64,000 nucleotides of DNA from the NCBI GenBank assembly GCA_964393615.1, contig CAYMUR010000002.1, positions 62,001 through 126,000 of the forward strand. Direction: 5' to 3'. This document shows, piece by piece, positions 8,043-16,805 of this stretch. Under the pieces are notes generated by a model. The model saw nothing but the letters and a program-made list of their open reading frames with translations. It searched no databases and was not told where the DNA came from. Origin of the DNA: CAYMUR01 sp964393615 (lineage in GTDB: Bacteria; Planctomycetota; Planctomycetia; Pirellulales; Pirellulaceae). The translations under genes and the position numbers were made by a program. Position 1 is the first letter of the stretch. Each line of letters begins with the position of its first letter.

Positions 8043-11000
8043 TTATTCGAGTCCCCTTGTACCCACGGGCAAGATTTGCCGCCCGCCGACCCGTGATCTG
8101 CGTGAGCGGGCCAGAATTCGGGGCTCCAGGGTTAAGTCAGCACCGATATTGCCACGACTGACGTCGACATTTACACCTACTCCGACGAGGAATGATTCCC
8201 CGATGCGCAACAGGTGTATTCTTTGACCGATGTTTCCCGCATCGCCAAAGTCGTACGATGAGCCGATCTGTGCGACCCATTTGTGGCTCATCTGATAGTC
8301 GATGGCGGTGACTACTGCCTTGGTGTCAAATGGGCCATCAAGCGACCGTAGTCCCAGGTAAACAGATCCTCGACCGGGTCTCGTGATAATACCACCGAAG
8401 GTGACTTTTACCAAACCATGATTGAATAAATCGGCAAAGCCGTCGGAGAGTAAGGTGAACCGGTCTCCTACGTGCCAACGAAAATTATAATCCAATAATC
8501 CGAGAGATTCTTGATAATTATCGCGCTCAGCTTTGGGGAACAGCGTACCGTGGATGTCCAACACAATCCAATCGATCACTCGTTCCTGGCCAGGTAGACC
8601 TCGTTTTGTTTGCCAGCGTTGGCGGGCACCCATCCGTAATGATAACAGATCATCTGCCATTTCAGTTGTGGGCGCAGCAACCCAGTTTTGAATGCCTGAT
8701 CGGATGGAATAAAACCGGTCGTCAAATTGTGTCGGTAGAATGCCGCCATTGTCGAGTCGGATAAAGCGACGTTGGAAGGCTTCGATGGCATCATCTTGTA
8801 ACGGATCATAGAGTGGGAAAATCGACGCATCTTTATCTGCCTCGGCAAGCAGCAACTCCGACTCAAAGATCACTTTGTGAGACAATCCACGCACGTTCAG
8901 CAATTCGTTGCACACATATGGATTGGTTTTAGAAATTGGTAAACTGGCGCGGATGCCTCCCTGTCCCAACAGCCGGGTCACGTCTGTGCCAAAACGATCT
9001 TCTTCCCAATAAGCAATTTCACCAGCCACAAAGGGCACTAATTTGACGGCTCCCAGTTGTAACGGCAGATCAATCTCATGACGGGTGGCAAATCGAACCC
9101 CTTCTCGATCATCGTAGGGCAAACCTGCGACCATTTCCCATGGTAAAGGATCGGTTGGATCAGCTGGGTTGGTGGATCGTGAGGCGACTTCCAAGCGAGG
9201 ATAACCAATATGGGTATGTTCAAAATAAGTCAGACGTTGGCCCCAAGGTGAGCCACCTAACAAAAAATGATCCAGTCGTGGTCCTTCGGTCTGCGTAAAG
9301 AAGTCATTAACGCGCAGATCTACTGTCATGCTGAAGGACTGGTTTTCCAATAACCGTTTAATTTCGAAACCTGTCAACTGGTCTTTTTCTTGATCCCATT
9401 CTTCTTCGTAATATTGTTCTAGAAAGTTACGGTCACTGATGAGTCCGACTTCATAATTGAAGCGAAATCCGTTTTGAAATTGCTGCTGGTGTTGGGCACG
9501 GACATGCCCACGGAACGAATCTTCGGGTGTTAATAAGCGTCGGCCACGACCAAGATTATCGATACCACTGTCACTGATAGTCCAGGCGTCGATAAATCCA
9601 TGTGTGGGTCCAGCATGCTTGAACAGCATCGGACGATCGTACATGAAAGTCGTGCCCACACCAAATCCACGTTCGCTCAAGTAGTCCAGTGACAAGTCCC
9701 ACTCTGTATTCTCCAACGGTTCCTCGTAGCCTAGTAACTGGTAGAGATTCCAGTCTGTACGGATTTGTGCACCGAACACACTGTCATTTCCGATACGGGC
9801 ATTTTTGATGTAGTAAAATGATTCGGTCAGGTTGGTTGAAATTCGGGGCCAGTAAAACACAGGCATTCCAAACATGTAAACAAAGTTGTTACGACTTACA
9901 GCTAGTAGTTCGTTTTCATTGACCGGTTCCGAAAACTGGTTAAGGACAGGTGCCCCGGTCACCGGGTCGACTTTTGGTTTTTGTTCATGCCGAAAAAATA
10001 TATTGTCAGATTGCAGCCAGTACTGTGGTACGCCTAATTGGCTCGTCGTCAAGGAAGCTCCATAAGCTTGAAACGTGTTTTGATCGAGTTGTTGAAGTAC
10101 GTCCGCTTTGAGACGTACAAAGCCTTTATAAAGATCAGGTGTGGGAGTCCGCGCATCGGCATCTAGGATGATGCCACTCTTGGCCAGCAGGTTGTAATAC
10201 ATCCTCTGGGCCCGAATGATACGATCCCCTTCTCGGAAAACTAAATTACCTTCCATGTAAATTTCGAGAGGTACACTTTCGTCTTGGGTCATACTACCGG
10301 GTGTCGTGAGAAAATCTTCGTTTGTCCAGACAACGACTCGGTCTGCCGATAACTCGATAGTCTTGAGCGAGTTCGATTCCTGCAACTTTTCGTTGGCAGT
10401 GTCGATCCCGCGTACAATGAGTCGGACACCGCGGTCATAGACAACTACGCGTTCGTTAGTATTAGGTTCAACGAAAGAGTCAATCTGCGGTCGTACCGTG
10501 TAACGAGGGAAAACCTGAATTTCGCGAACTCGGGAAGTGGCCGGTAAGGTAGTTGGTCCAGGAGCTCCACCTTGAATGAATTGGGCAGGCTTCACAGGAC
10601 GGGCATTCACATGAAACGACCGTTGTAACGCTCGTGTATAAAATGTCGATTGCATACGGGCCGAACTAGGTATAAGGTTAGCTGTCAGTTGTACTGGTTC
10701 GGACGTGTAGAGGCGGGTCGTCCAATGTTGTGCCTTCAATGTGGAATTCGACCCGTCAGTGATGCTTTCAGCACTTTTGGGTACATGGCTAACCGATACA
10801 TTACCTTCCAAGTAAAGGAATATTTTACGAGGCAAATTTTGTGCACTAGGTGTTTGGTCGATCCACATCACAGCGTTATGACCGACAGCCGTCAATCGCG
10901 ACTGTCGTACCTGACACGATCCGCTTAACATCCAGACTTCGTAGGCTCCTTCTTTTGAACGGCTAGCGGTTTCAGCAGATACGATAACGGGTGTCTCTGT

Positions 11001-11075
11001 AGCTGGTATCGCGAATTGCACCTCTCCAAAACAAGGACGTTGCGTCAGGTACGAAGCCAGCGTGAACAACAACAC
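8043..11075 (-). CDS. LptD/OstA-like outer-membrane assembly protein
   Basis: 1010 residues. After a hydrophobic leader, residues ~30-330 hold OstA/LptA-like strands (GAYEVWMLSGSCQVRQ, IYMEGNLVFREGDRIIRAQRMYYN), followed by a long region rich in alternating aromatic strands typical of a transmembrane barrel (FHVNAR, FRFNYEVGLISDRNFLEQYY, RWHVGDRFTLLSDGFADLF). This is the LptD domain order: periplasmic jellyroll, then barrel. The role would be insertion of lipopolysaccharide or an equivalent glycolipid in the outer membrane. The annotated GTG start at 11075 leaves an N-terminus with no positive charge. The same frame stays open upstream and would encode KFRIDHLWQTLSFIPLC ahead of it, a better signal peptide, but without ATG, GTG or TTG. 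Confidence 0.8.
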   Translation of the reverse strand: MLLFTLASYLTQRPCFGEVQFAIPATETPVIVSAETASRSKEGAYEVWMLSGSCQVRQSRLTAVGHNAVMWIDQTPSAQNLPRKIFLYLEGNVSVSHVPKSAESITDGSNSTLKAQHWTTRLYTSEPVQLTANLIPSSARMQSTFYTRALQRSFHVNARPVKPAQFIQGGAPGPTTLPATSRVREIQVFPRYTVRPQIDSFVEPNTNERVVVYDRGVRLIVRGIDTANEKLQESNSLKTIELSADRVVVWTNEDFLTTPGSMTQDESVPLEIYMEGNLVFREGDRIIRAQRMYYNLLAKSGIILDADARTPTPDLYKGFVRLKADVLQQLDQNTFQAYGASLTTSQLGVPQYWLQSDNIFFRHEQKPKVDPVTGAPVLNQFSEPVNENELLAVSRNNFVYMFGMPVFYWPRISTNLTESFYYIKNARIGNDSVFGAQIRTDWNLYQLLGYEEPLENTEWDLSLDYLSERGFGVGTTFMYDRPMLFKHAGPTHGFIDAWTISDSGIDNLGRGRRLLTPEDSFRGHVRAQHQQQFQNGFRFNYEVGLISDRNFLEQYYEEEWDQEKDQLTGFEIKRLLENQSFSMTVDLRVNDFFTQTEGPRLDHFLLGGSPWGQRLTYFEHTHIGYPRLEVASRSTNPADPTDPLPWEMVAGLPYDDREGVRFATRHEIDLPLQLGAVKLVPFVAGEIAYWEEDRFGTDVTRLLGQGGIRASLPISKTNPYVCNELLNVRGLSHKVIFESELLLAEADKDASIFPLYDPLQDDAIEAFQRRFIRLDNGGILPTQFDDRFYSIRSGIQNWVAAPTTEMADDLLSLRMGARQRWQTKRGLPGQERVIDWIVLDIHGTLFPKAERDNYQESLGLLDYNFRWHVGDRFTLLSDGFADLFNHGLVKVTFGGIITRPGRGSVYLGLRSLDGPFDTKAVVTAIDYQMSHKWVAQIGSSYDFGDAGNIGQRIHLLRIGESFLVGVGVNVDVSRGNIGADLTLEPRILARSRRSRVGGRQILPVGTRGLE

Positions 11076-11864
11076 ACAGAGTGGAATGAAACTAAGTGTT
11101 TGCCACAGGTGATCGATACGAAACTTGAAATCGTGATTCTGTGGGAGATGCGTGAAACTGAGGTTTCCCTTATCTTCGGGCGTAAAATGAGTTTCCCGGC
11201 GCAGACTGTCAGCGTTCGTGCGCGAAAGTAGCCGCGCGCAAAAGTTCCGCTTCGCGTTGTCGCCAATCGAAGGCTTCAGCGTAATGATATCCTTGTGCGC
11301 CCGTAGAATAGACCGCCGAGGCAGTACCGGGCGATATGCAAAACGATAAATAGGAAAGGGTTAAGACAAGAAAATAAGGCAGAAGTATAGAAACTGCACT
11401 GATCGTTGACAATGGACAATTAGTAATGCCAGCAACGTGAACTGCTAGGTTAAATGTTTGCCGCAGACGTGTTTAACGGGCACCGTTTGTAAAACGTCGA
11501 TCGATTGACAGTGTAGCTATCACGTCACGAAGTCATGGCATCCAGGTTAAAACCACCGACGACTTGACAGCAGATGGTGGTGGGAAGCCTTTCACTGCAT
11601 GAAACCGTGGCAAAGGGACAACAGAAAGATGCATTTTGCGGGAAAGTACTGCTATCTCGCTTGCACTTTGTGACTTACATTTTGCATCGCCGGGGTTGGT
11701 ATTTTCCAACCGATCGATTTTAGCCCTGTTGTCATCTGGGATTGGGGTATGACGATTGCTAGCAGCAGTCGGTGTCGATCCGAGGATTTTGGTTGAAAGT
11801 GCCAGTGGCCTGGAATGCTGCCTTGGCAAATTTTGAACAAAGGAATCTTCGAATAAACGGAATA
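11076..11864. other. Intergenic between LptD-like and PhyH genes
   Basis: About 790 bp. The LptD-like frame remains open without a standard start codon back to a stop near 11360. A 67-codon minus-strand frame with a TTG start (11209-11412) begins like a signal peptide (ILLPYFLVLTLSYLSFC then ASA) but has no other support. Nothing else convincing was seen. Confidence 0.4.
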
Positions 11865-12656
11865 TTACCGAGCGAATAGTACTGGGTTCCGCGGTAGACT
11901 GCGGTGGGCCACATCTTTTCCACGCACGAGAAAATATTCACGGGGAAATGAAGTGCCATCGCGATAATCCTCGTACGTTTGTTCGCCCATCTCTCCGTCT
12001 GCGGTCATGTAACGCAGAACCAATGCGCGTCGCCACCGCGCAGAGTGATTAGGGGTCGAACTGTGGGGGATCATCGTATGATGAATCGCCATACCGCCGG
12101 CGGGCATGCGATATTGAAATTTAACGGCATCGACATTGTCTGGCAATGTTTTCGCATCAATCATTTGGTCAAAAAAGGCGCTGTCATTCGTGTCAATCGG
12201 CAAGGTGCCTTTTTTGTGCCAGCCTGGCAAAACTGCCATCGCCCCATTGTCTTCGTCCATATGGTCGAAGGCGATCCACAGGCCACATGGCAAGGGACCA
12301 CCTACATTCCAATAAGGTGCATCCTGGTGCCAGGGAACGTCAATTCCCGTGGTAGGTGGTTTACACAGCAAGTGTGTCGACCAGAGAACAATGTTTGGGC
12401 CAATTTGAGTTTCGATCATGTCAAGAATCGCGGGTTCGTTCGCTAGATCCCAGATCCAGCGTTTAAAGACATGTGGAGAAATAATGTCGGAAGGATCGCG
12501 CCCGGGCTGAATCTCTTGTAACATTGCGTCGATCTCACGCTGGCACTGAGCCAGTGTATGGTCACTAAGAAAACGGTCAAAAATATGGTAACCATTCTCA
12601 TTGTAGGATTGGGAATCCTCTTCTGAGTATGTCCAATTGTCACTAATCATCGACAT
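11865..12656 (-). CDS. Phytanoyl-CoA dioxygenase (PhyH) family oxygenase
   Basis: 263 residues; Fe(II)/2-oxoglutarate-dependent dioxygenase of the PhyH family. The iron triad is visible: H110-x-D112 in VPWHQDAPYW and the distal His in IPHSSTPNHSARW (H198), with arginines just after for the 2-oxoglutarate carboxylate. The N-terminus YNENGYHIFDRFLS is the family's usual opening. It would hydroxylate a small molecule in the cytoplasm; PhyH proteins are numerous and poorly characterised in planctomycetes, so the substrate cannot be told. It stands alone, with ~790 bp downstream and ~920 bp upstream free of genes. Confidence 0.9.
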   Translation of the reverse strand: MSMISDNWTYSEEDSQSYNENGYHIFDRFLSDHTLAQCQREIDAMLQEIQPGRDPSDIISPHVFKRWIWDLANEPAILDMIETQIGPNIVLWSTHLLCKPPTTGIDVPWHQDAPYWNVGGPLPCGLWIAFDHMDEDNGAMAVLPGWHKKGTLPIDTNDSAFFDQMIDAKTLPDNVDAVKFQYRMPAGGMAIHHTMIPHSSTPNHSARWRRALVLRYMTADGEMGEQTYEDYRDGTSFPREYFLVRGKDVAHRSLPRNPVLFAR

Positions 12657-13286
12657 TCGTTTACAACCTTCTGTTGATGTTGCCGTTCAGCCGCGAACGA
12701 ACTGGAACAGTGTTTTGTTGTTGTAAATGGCAGCGGGGACGCTACGTGTTCTAAAAGGGGGGGCAGGACGAGTCATCGAAAGTATGTTGCTGATTATATT
12801 TCTTGATGTCTTTGGCAACTAGTAGGCTGTATGTCAATGGTAAATGCGACAATGATCTACGGAAAGCTTTGAAAGCGAAACAATACATACAACGGTTTCT
12901 TTTTCGACCACACTGCGACACAGAGTAATGTCTTGGTAGCGTATCTATTTGGTGATGGTGTTGGTCGTGCCTGATTACATCCGCTTGTAATATCGGTATG
13001 GTGAATGCCTGATAAGTAGGGATAGGTCCATGGTAGCAACTCGTACCGGACAGAATTTAATTCTGATGATGGGGTCTCTTGACGCTCATGGTGCTAACGA
13101 CTGTAATGAGTGAACTTGGTTTACGACCTTTTCGGATGAACCTTATGGTCCTGGCTGATATCTACCGATGAGGACTGCTTTTGTTGGTAAGGTTGCTGTT
13201 CGCACTCAGGAATATGTCATGGGCACAGCGTGTGGCCATGTTTATTCCATGGAACTACATTTTGGTTGGAACTCTCGTTGTCCATG

Positions 13287-13314
13287 GTACTCGGGTGTGG
13301 GTACTCGGGTGTGC
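13287..13314. repeat. Tandem doublet, 14-bp unit
   Basis: gtactcgggtgtgg (13287-13300) is followed directly by gtactcgggtgtgc (13301-13314); 13 of 14 bases are identical. Exactly two copies. Confidence 0.9.
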
Positions 13315-13320
13315 AACACC

Positions 13321-13352
13321 TTAAGGGTGGCCAGGGTTAAGGGTGGCCAGGG
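13321..13352. repeat. Tandem doublet, 16-bp unit
   Basis: ttaagggtggccaggg occurs at 13321-13336 and again at 13337-13352 without mismatch. Exactly two copies, 6 bp after another doublet. Confidence 0.95.
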
Positions 13353-13579
13353 TTTATTGCGGAGTTGTGTTTACTAGGCCTGCAAAAATATACCTTTCCT
13401 CTCTCAATCAGTTTTGTATGATATTGGTGCATGACACGTGAAGAAAGTCACTAGTTTTCCGCTGCTAGTGTTATTGGGCCGACGTAATCGGGTTCATTCG
13501 TCATTACAAGTAGAGCATGTTCTAATGGGAATTCGTCTGTCCAGAATGATCAAAATCCACTCCCAGGGAGAATAGGAAC

Positions 13580-13963
13580 GTGTTTACGGTGATTCAAGGT
13601 AGCCAGGCATCGGATTCCATGGACAGTTTGCCAACTTCACAAGGAATTCATGCCGGTGACTTTGTTTTCTTGTCCGCACAATTTTCAGCAGATGAACGGG
13701 GAAAGATTGTAAATGGTACCATAGAGACTGAGATGCGACTCACGTTTAAGAACGTGAAGAGGGTGCTCGCTGGAGTAGGTCTTGGTTTGGACAGGGTGGT
13801 TCAAGTTCGATGTTATTTAGCCGATCGAAATGATATAGCGGCATTTAATCGAATTTATCAGGAGATATTTACAGAGCCGTATCCGGTACGGACCATGCTG
13901 ACCGGTTGTCTTCCCTGTGAAGGAAAAATTGCGGTGGACATAGTTGCTTATGCCGGTGACTGA
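13580..13963 (+). CDS. RidA/YjgF/UK114 family protein
   Basis: 127 residues from a GTG start, preceded by an AGGGAGAATAGG purine stretch. Family marks: FVFLSAQFSADERG in the N-terminal half, the substrate-binding arginine in EPYPVRTMLTGCLP, and a C-terminal VDIVAYAGD. RidA deaminates reactive 2-aminoacrylate and related enamines released by PLP enzymes; the arginine is the key catalytic residue in the active subgroup. It converges with the PLP-dependent threonine synthase-like gene 45 bp away, a neighbour that can release such intermediates, so a functional link is plausible though the genes are on opposite strands. Confidence 0.88.
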   Translation: MFTVIQGSQASDSMDSLPTSQGIHAGDFVFLSAQFSADERGKIVNGTIETEMRLTFKNVKRVLAGVGLGLDRVVQVRCYLADRNDIAAFNRIYQEIFTEPYPVRTMLTGCLPCEGKIAVDIVAYAGD

Positions 13964-14008
13964 CCGCAGCAGGTTTGAACATGTTCAGTCTTTCCCGGGT
14001 GCCCGACC

Positions 14009-15124
14009 TTAACGGATGTCTGGGGCTAGGAGAGTACGGGGGCCATTCGCCGTAGCGATCATCTCGGCCAATGTATGCCTAGGTACTGTGTCGCTTTCCA
14101 GCAGGCGACCCACTGACGAAGGATCTTTGAAGCCGGTGCCGGTGACGAGGCAAACCACATGATTTTGGGGATCTAACTCACCTTTTTCTAGGGCTGTCAG
14201 GGCCCCTGCCAGTGCTGCTGCACCCGCCGGTTCGCAAAAGATGCCTTCTTCGCGAGCGAGTCGCCATTGAGCATTCCAGATTTGTTGATCGGAAACAAGG
14301 TGACCGGTGCCACCGGACTTACGCGCGGCGTGGATAAGATCGTCACCATCTAGAATACTTGCACACTGCAGTCCGCTGATCTGTGTGGTCCATTCAACCG
14401 GTGTAGCACGATCAGCTCCGTCGCGCAGCGGACCGGCGACCGTGTTGTTGCCTTTGGGCTGGACACATTCGATACGAGGTGTTGTGGTCAGTTTTCCACA
14501 ACGGACCAAGTCCTCAAAGCCGCGAGCGACTGCCAATGTCAGGCCTCCTCCGCTGACCGGGCTGAAAACGTGGTCGATTGGTTCGTTAGTCTGTTCCCAT
14601 AGCTCATAGCTGATCGTTTTGACTCCTTCCATTCCAATAGGACTCCAAGCATAGGCGCTAATTTGTAATGCCGCATTGGATTGTTCGCCTAGCCAAGTGA
14701 GATACCGAAACACACGATGTGTCATGTCATCGTCGGTTCCAAACCCGTCTATCTTAAATACGTTTGCTCCGTACGCTCTCATTTGGTCAAGCTTGCCGGA
14801 AGGTGCTGTCACGATAACACAGATATCGCATTTGATATCCGCAGCTGCACAATGAGCAGCGAGTGATGCTCCACTATTGCCGCTGGAAGAGGCAATGCAG
14901 TGTCGCTTGTTGAGTGTCAGCATGTTTGATATGGCTACTGCGGCGAACCGATCTTTATAAGATCCCGTTGGATTGCTGTTTTCGAGCTTGAAAAACAGAT
15001 TTTTCAATCCCACGGCAGGACCTAACCGCGAAGACCTGATCAACGGGGTGTCACCTGCACCCAAATCGACACGCGATTCGACTGGCGTTTTTGGAAGCTG
15101 TTCTGACCAACGCCACAGACTCAT
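14009..15124 (-). CDS. Threonine synthase-like PLP enzyme (fold type II)
   Basis: 371 residues. The PLP lysine is K57 in NPTGSYKDR, followed by the phosphate loop SSSGNSGASLAAH and, further on, SPVSGGGLTLAVARG and the C-terminal VTGTGFKD. This domain order and length match the shorter threonine synthases, which convert O-phosphohomoserine to threonine. Because it is the last gene of a run containing RraA, molybdopterin and amidohydrolase genes, a role as a dehydratase or lyase in the same catabolic set is an alternative. The gap to the upstream amidohydrolase-fold gene is 66 bp, compatible with one transcript. No signal peptide; cytoplasmic. Confidence 0.82.
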   Translation of the reverse strand: MSLWRWSEQLPKTPVESRVDLGAGDTPLIRSSRLGPAVGLKNLFFKLENSNPTGSYKDRFAAVAISNMLTLNKRHCIASSSGNSGASLAAHCAAADIKCDICVIVTAPSGKLDQMRAYGANVFKIDGFGTDDDMTHRVFRYLTWLGEQSNAALQISAYAWSPIGMEGVKTISYELWEQTNEPIDHVFSPVSGGGLTLAVARGFEDLVRCGKLTTTPRIECVQPKGNNTVAGPLRDGADRATPVEWTTQISGLQCASILDGDDLIHAARKSGGTGHLVSDQQIWNAQWRLAREEGIFCEPAGAAALAGALTALEKGELDPQNHVVCLVTGTGFKDPSSVGRLLESDTVPRHTLAEMIATANGPRTLLAPDIR

Positions 15125-15190
15125 TGATGGTTCTCTTGTAAATGAAAAAGCTGAATACTTGTCGATGGATGTGTTATCCAGACTCTCAGG

Positions 15191-15943
15191 TCAAAGGATC
15201 CCCAATAACCGGATTGCATTCTCAGAAGATACGGCGTTTTGCAAATGATTGGCTAACATCGAATGATCCAGTTTGGTGATACCGCAGGCAGGGTAGTGTA
15301 GCGGTAGGCCAGTTCCAAACAATACTCGGTTTGCCCCAATCGCAGCGACCAAGCGAGACAAGCTTTGGAAACCTTGCATGCAGGATATTTCAATGGTCAT
15401 ATTGGCGCACCGTCTTATCACTTCTACAGCCGTGGTAAATTCTAATAGATAATTGGGTCCCGACAAAATGATGTTGGTTTGGGGATGTCGTTCGGCGAGT
15501 GCAGCGACCTGGTCGATGGGTAACGGCGGAAAACGAAAATGCATCATCGGACGAGTTGGTACGATCACTGGAATCCCAAGCAGACCTGCCGTGGAGACAA
15601 TCTCGTCAGTAAATGGACTGGCTAGGTGATAGCCTTGTGCCAGGCCTGGGTATAATCGGACTGCGCGAAAACCTGTTTCGACAAGTTCCTGCAACGCCGC
15701 TCCACTACCGTCTTTCATGGGACTAATACAGGCAACAGGTGTAAAGCGATCGGAATGTAAATTGGCCAAGGCAAGCGTTTCTGCATTTGCTTCCACCCAA
15801 TCACCATGCAAGCCGCGTAACGATGTAATAGCAGATCGATCGATATGAAAACGGTCCATGAGCCGTAAAACATCGTCACCACTTGTATGTGGCAAAGTCC
15901 AGTAGGGCCAGTGGCCAAAAAAAGCATTAATGTCAAATCGCAT
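15191..15943 (-). CDS. Amidohydrolase-fold protein lacking metal-site residues
   Basis: 250 residues with the amidohydrolase_2 TIM-barrel layout: RFDINAFFGHWPY at the start, GFRAVRLYPGLAQGYH in the middle, and RVLFGTGLPLHYP near the end. Comparison with the adjacent paralogue shows the metal ligands are missing: HxH is replaced by INAFFGH, the AHMGG strand by LSGPNYL, and the final GTD aspartate by GTG. It is probably catalytically inactive or metal-independent, perhaps a partner of its neighbour, whose stop codon lies 3 bp upstream of this start. The tight spacing implies co-translation. Confidence 0.78.
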   Translation of the reverse strand: MRFDINAFFGHWPYWTLPHTSGDDVLRLMDRFHIDRSAITSLRGLHGDWVEANAETLALANLHSDRFTPVACISPMKDGSGAALQELVETGFRAVRLYPGLAQGYHLASPFTDEIVSTAGLLGIPVIVPTRPMMHFRFPPLPIDQVAALAERHPQTNIILSGPNYLLEFTTAVEVIRRCANMTIEISCMQGFQSLSRLVAAIGANRVLFGTGLPLHYPACGITKLDHSMLANHLQNAVSSENAIRLLGIL

Positions 15944-15946
15944 CGT

Positions 15947-16678
15947 TTACAGTTCCAAAATGCGTTGGACGTTTCCACCCAGGATGAGCTGTTTTGCTTC
16001 ATCGCTGATCTCAGCACCTTCAACTTTGGCTCGTTGTACCCACGGATCAAGTGCGGGCATATCAGTACCGAATAGAATTTTTTCAGCACCGAGTTGATCG
16101 ACAGCATATTCGAGCATGCCATTATCGATCATCGATGAGGCAGTATCGACAAACAGGTTGTCATAGCGAGCAGCTACTTCTACCGCTAAGTGCCAGTTTC
16201 CTTGAGCGTATGGCGTACCACCCATGTGCGCCATGATCACTTTGGCTTCCGGTACGCGCCGCATCAGTTGATCACATTCTAGTTGCGTGAAATGTCCCAG
16301 GACGATTAAGTTCAGATCGGCGACGGTTTCAAATATCGCCGTGGAACTCGCTTCTGTAACGGACGAATCTGGATGGGAGTATATTTTTACTCCTCGCATT
16401 CCGTATTGTTCAACGCAACGGCGAATTTCATCGCAAGCTGCATGTCCCAGGCGATGTGTTGGTATGGTCGCATAACCGATCATTCGGTCCCCATACCGGG
16501 CAAGATCTGCACCGAGCAGGTCGTTGCCTTCTCGCATTTCATAGAATAATGCCGTCAGATGGGTTACCAGCATTCGATCGAAACCCAACTCGTCGGCCAG
16601 ACCGATCAACATTTCGGCGTTGGCTTCCATCTGCACGTATTGGGTGGACCCGATATGGACATGCGCGTCGATGATCAT
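15947..16678 (-). CDS. Amidohydrolase_2 family metal-dependent hydrolase/decarboxylase
   Basis: 243 residues from the ATG at 16678 (the frame is open further upstream, but that part runs across the preceding gene's 3' end). It begins MIIDAHVHIGST with the HxH metal pair, has VIMAHMGGTPYAQG with another ligand His, and LFGTDMPALDP with the catalytic Asp. Family members include decarboxylases of aromatic acids and lactonases for sugar acids. The substrate is unknown. It sits between the molybdopterin oxidoreductase (127 bp upstream) and the metal-less paralogue (3 bp downstream), so it probably belongs to the same catabolic transcript. Confidence 0.88.
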   Translation of the reverse strand: MIIDAHVHIGSTQYVQMEANAEMLIGLADELGFDRMLVTHLTALFYEMREGNDLLGADLARYGDRMIGYATIPTHRLGHAACDEIRRCVEQYGMRGVKIYSHPDSSVTEASSTAIFETVADLNLIVLGHFTQLECDQLMRRVPEAKVIMAHMGGTPYAQGNWHLAVEVAARYDNLFVDTASSMIDNGMLEYAVDQLGAEKILFGTDMPALDPWVQRAKVEGAEISDEAKQLILGGNVQRILEL

Positions 16679-16805
16679 TGTTTGAGTGTCGGCTGTTGAA
16701 TGATAGGTGTCAAGTAGTTCACGGTGTGAGAAAAGTGGTTGTAGCTTGGGGAGAGGTTCCCTACCAGGACCATGTAACGTAGTGAAACAAACCCTTTGTC
16801 GGGTA

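Larger units (their letters stand above)
12657..13579. other. Long intergenic region with two tandem doublets
   Basis: About 920 bp without a convincing gene. ORFs at 12857-13039 (-) and 13168-13377 (+) have unnatural composition. It holds the two tandem doublets at 13287-13352. No tRNA or known structural RNA was recognised. Confidence 0.5.

Noticed and set aside
11209..11412. 67-codon minus-strand frame with a signal-peptide-like start
   Set aside because: It needs a TTG start, has no ribosome site and overlaps the open frame of the LptD-like gene; too little to call a gene.
11533..11829. 98-codon minus-strand frame between LptD-like and PhyH genes
   Set aside because: Low-complexity Ser/Pro-rich translation with no ribosome site.
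13168..13377. 69-codon plus-strand frame
   Set aside because: It reads straight through the two tandem doublets and has odd Cys/Gly content.
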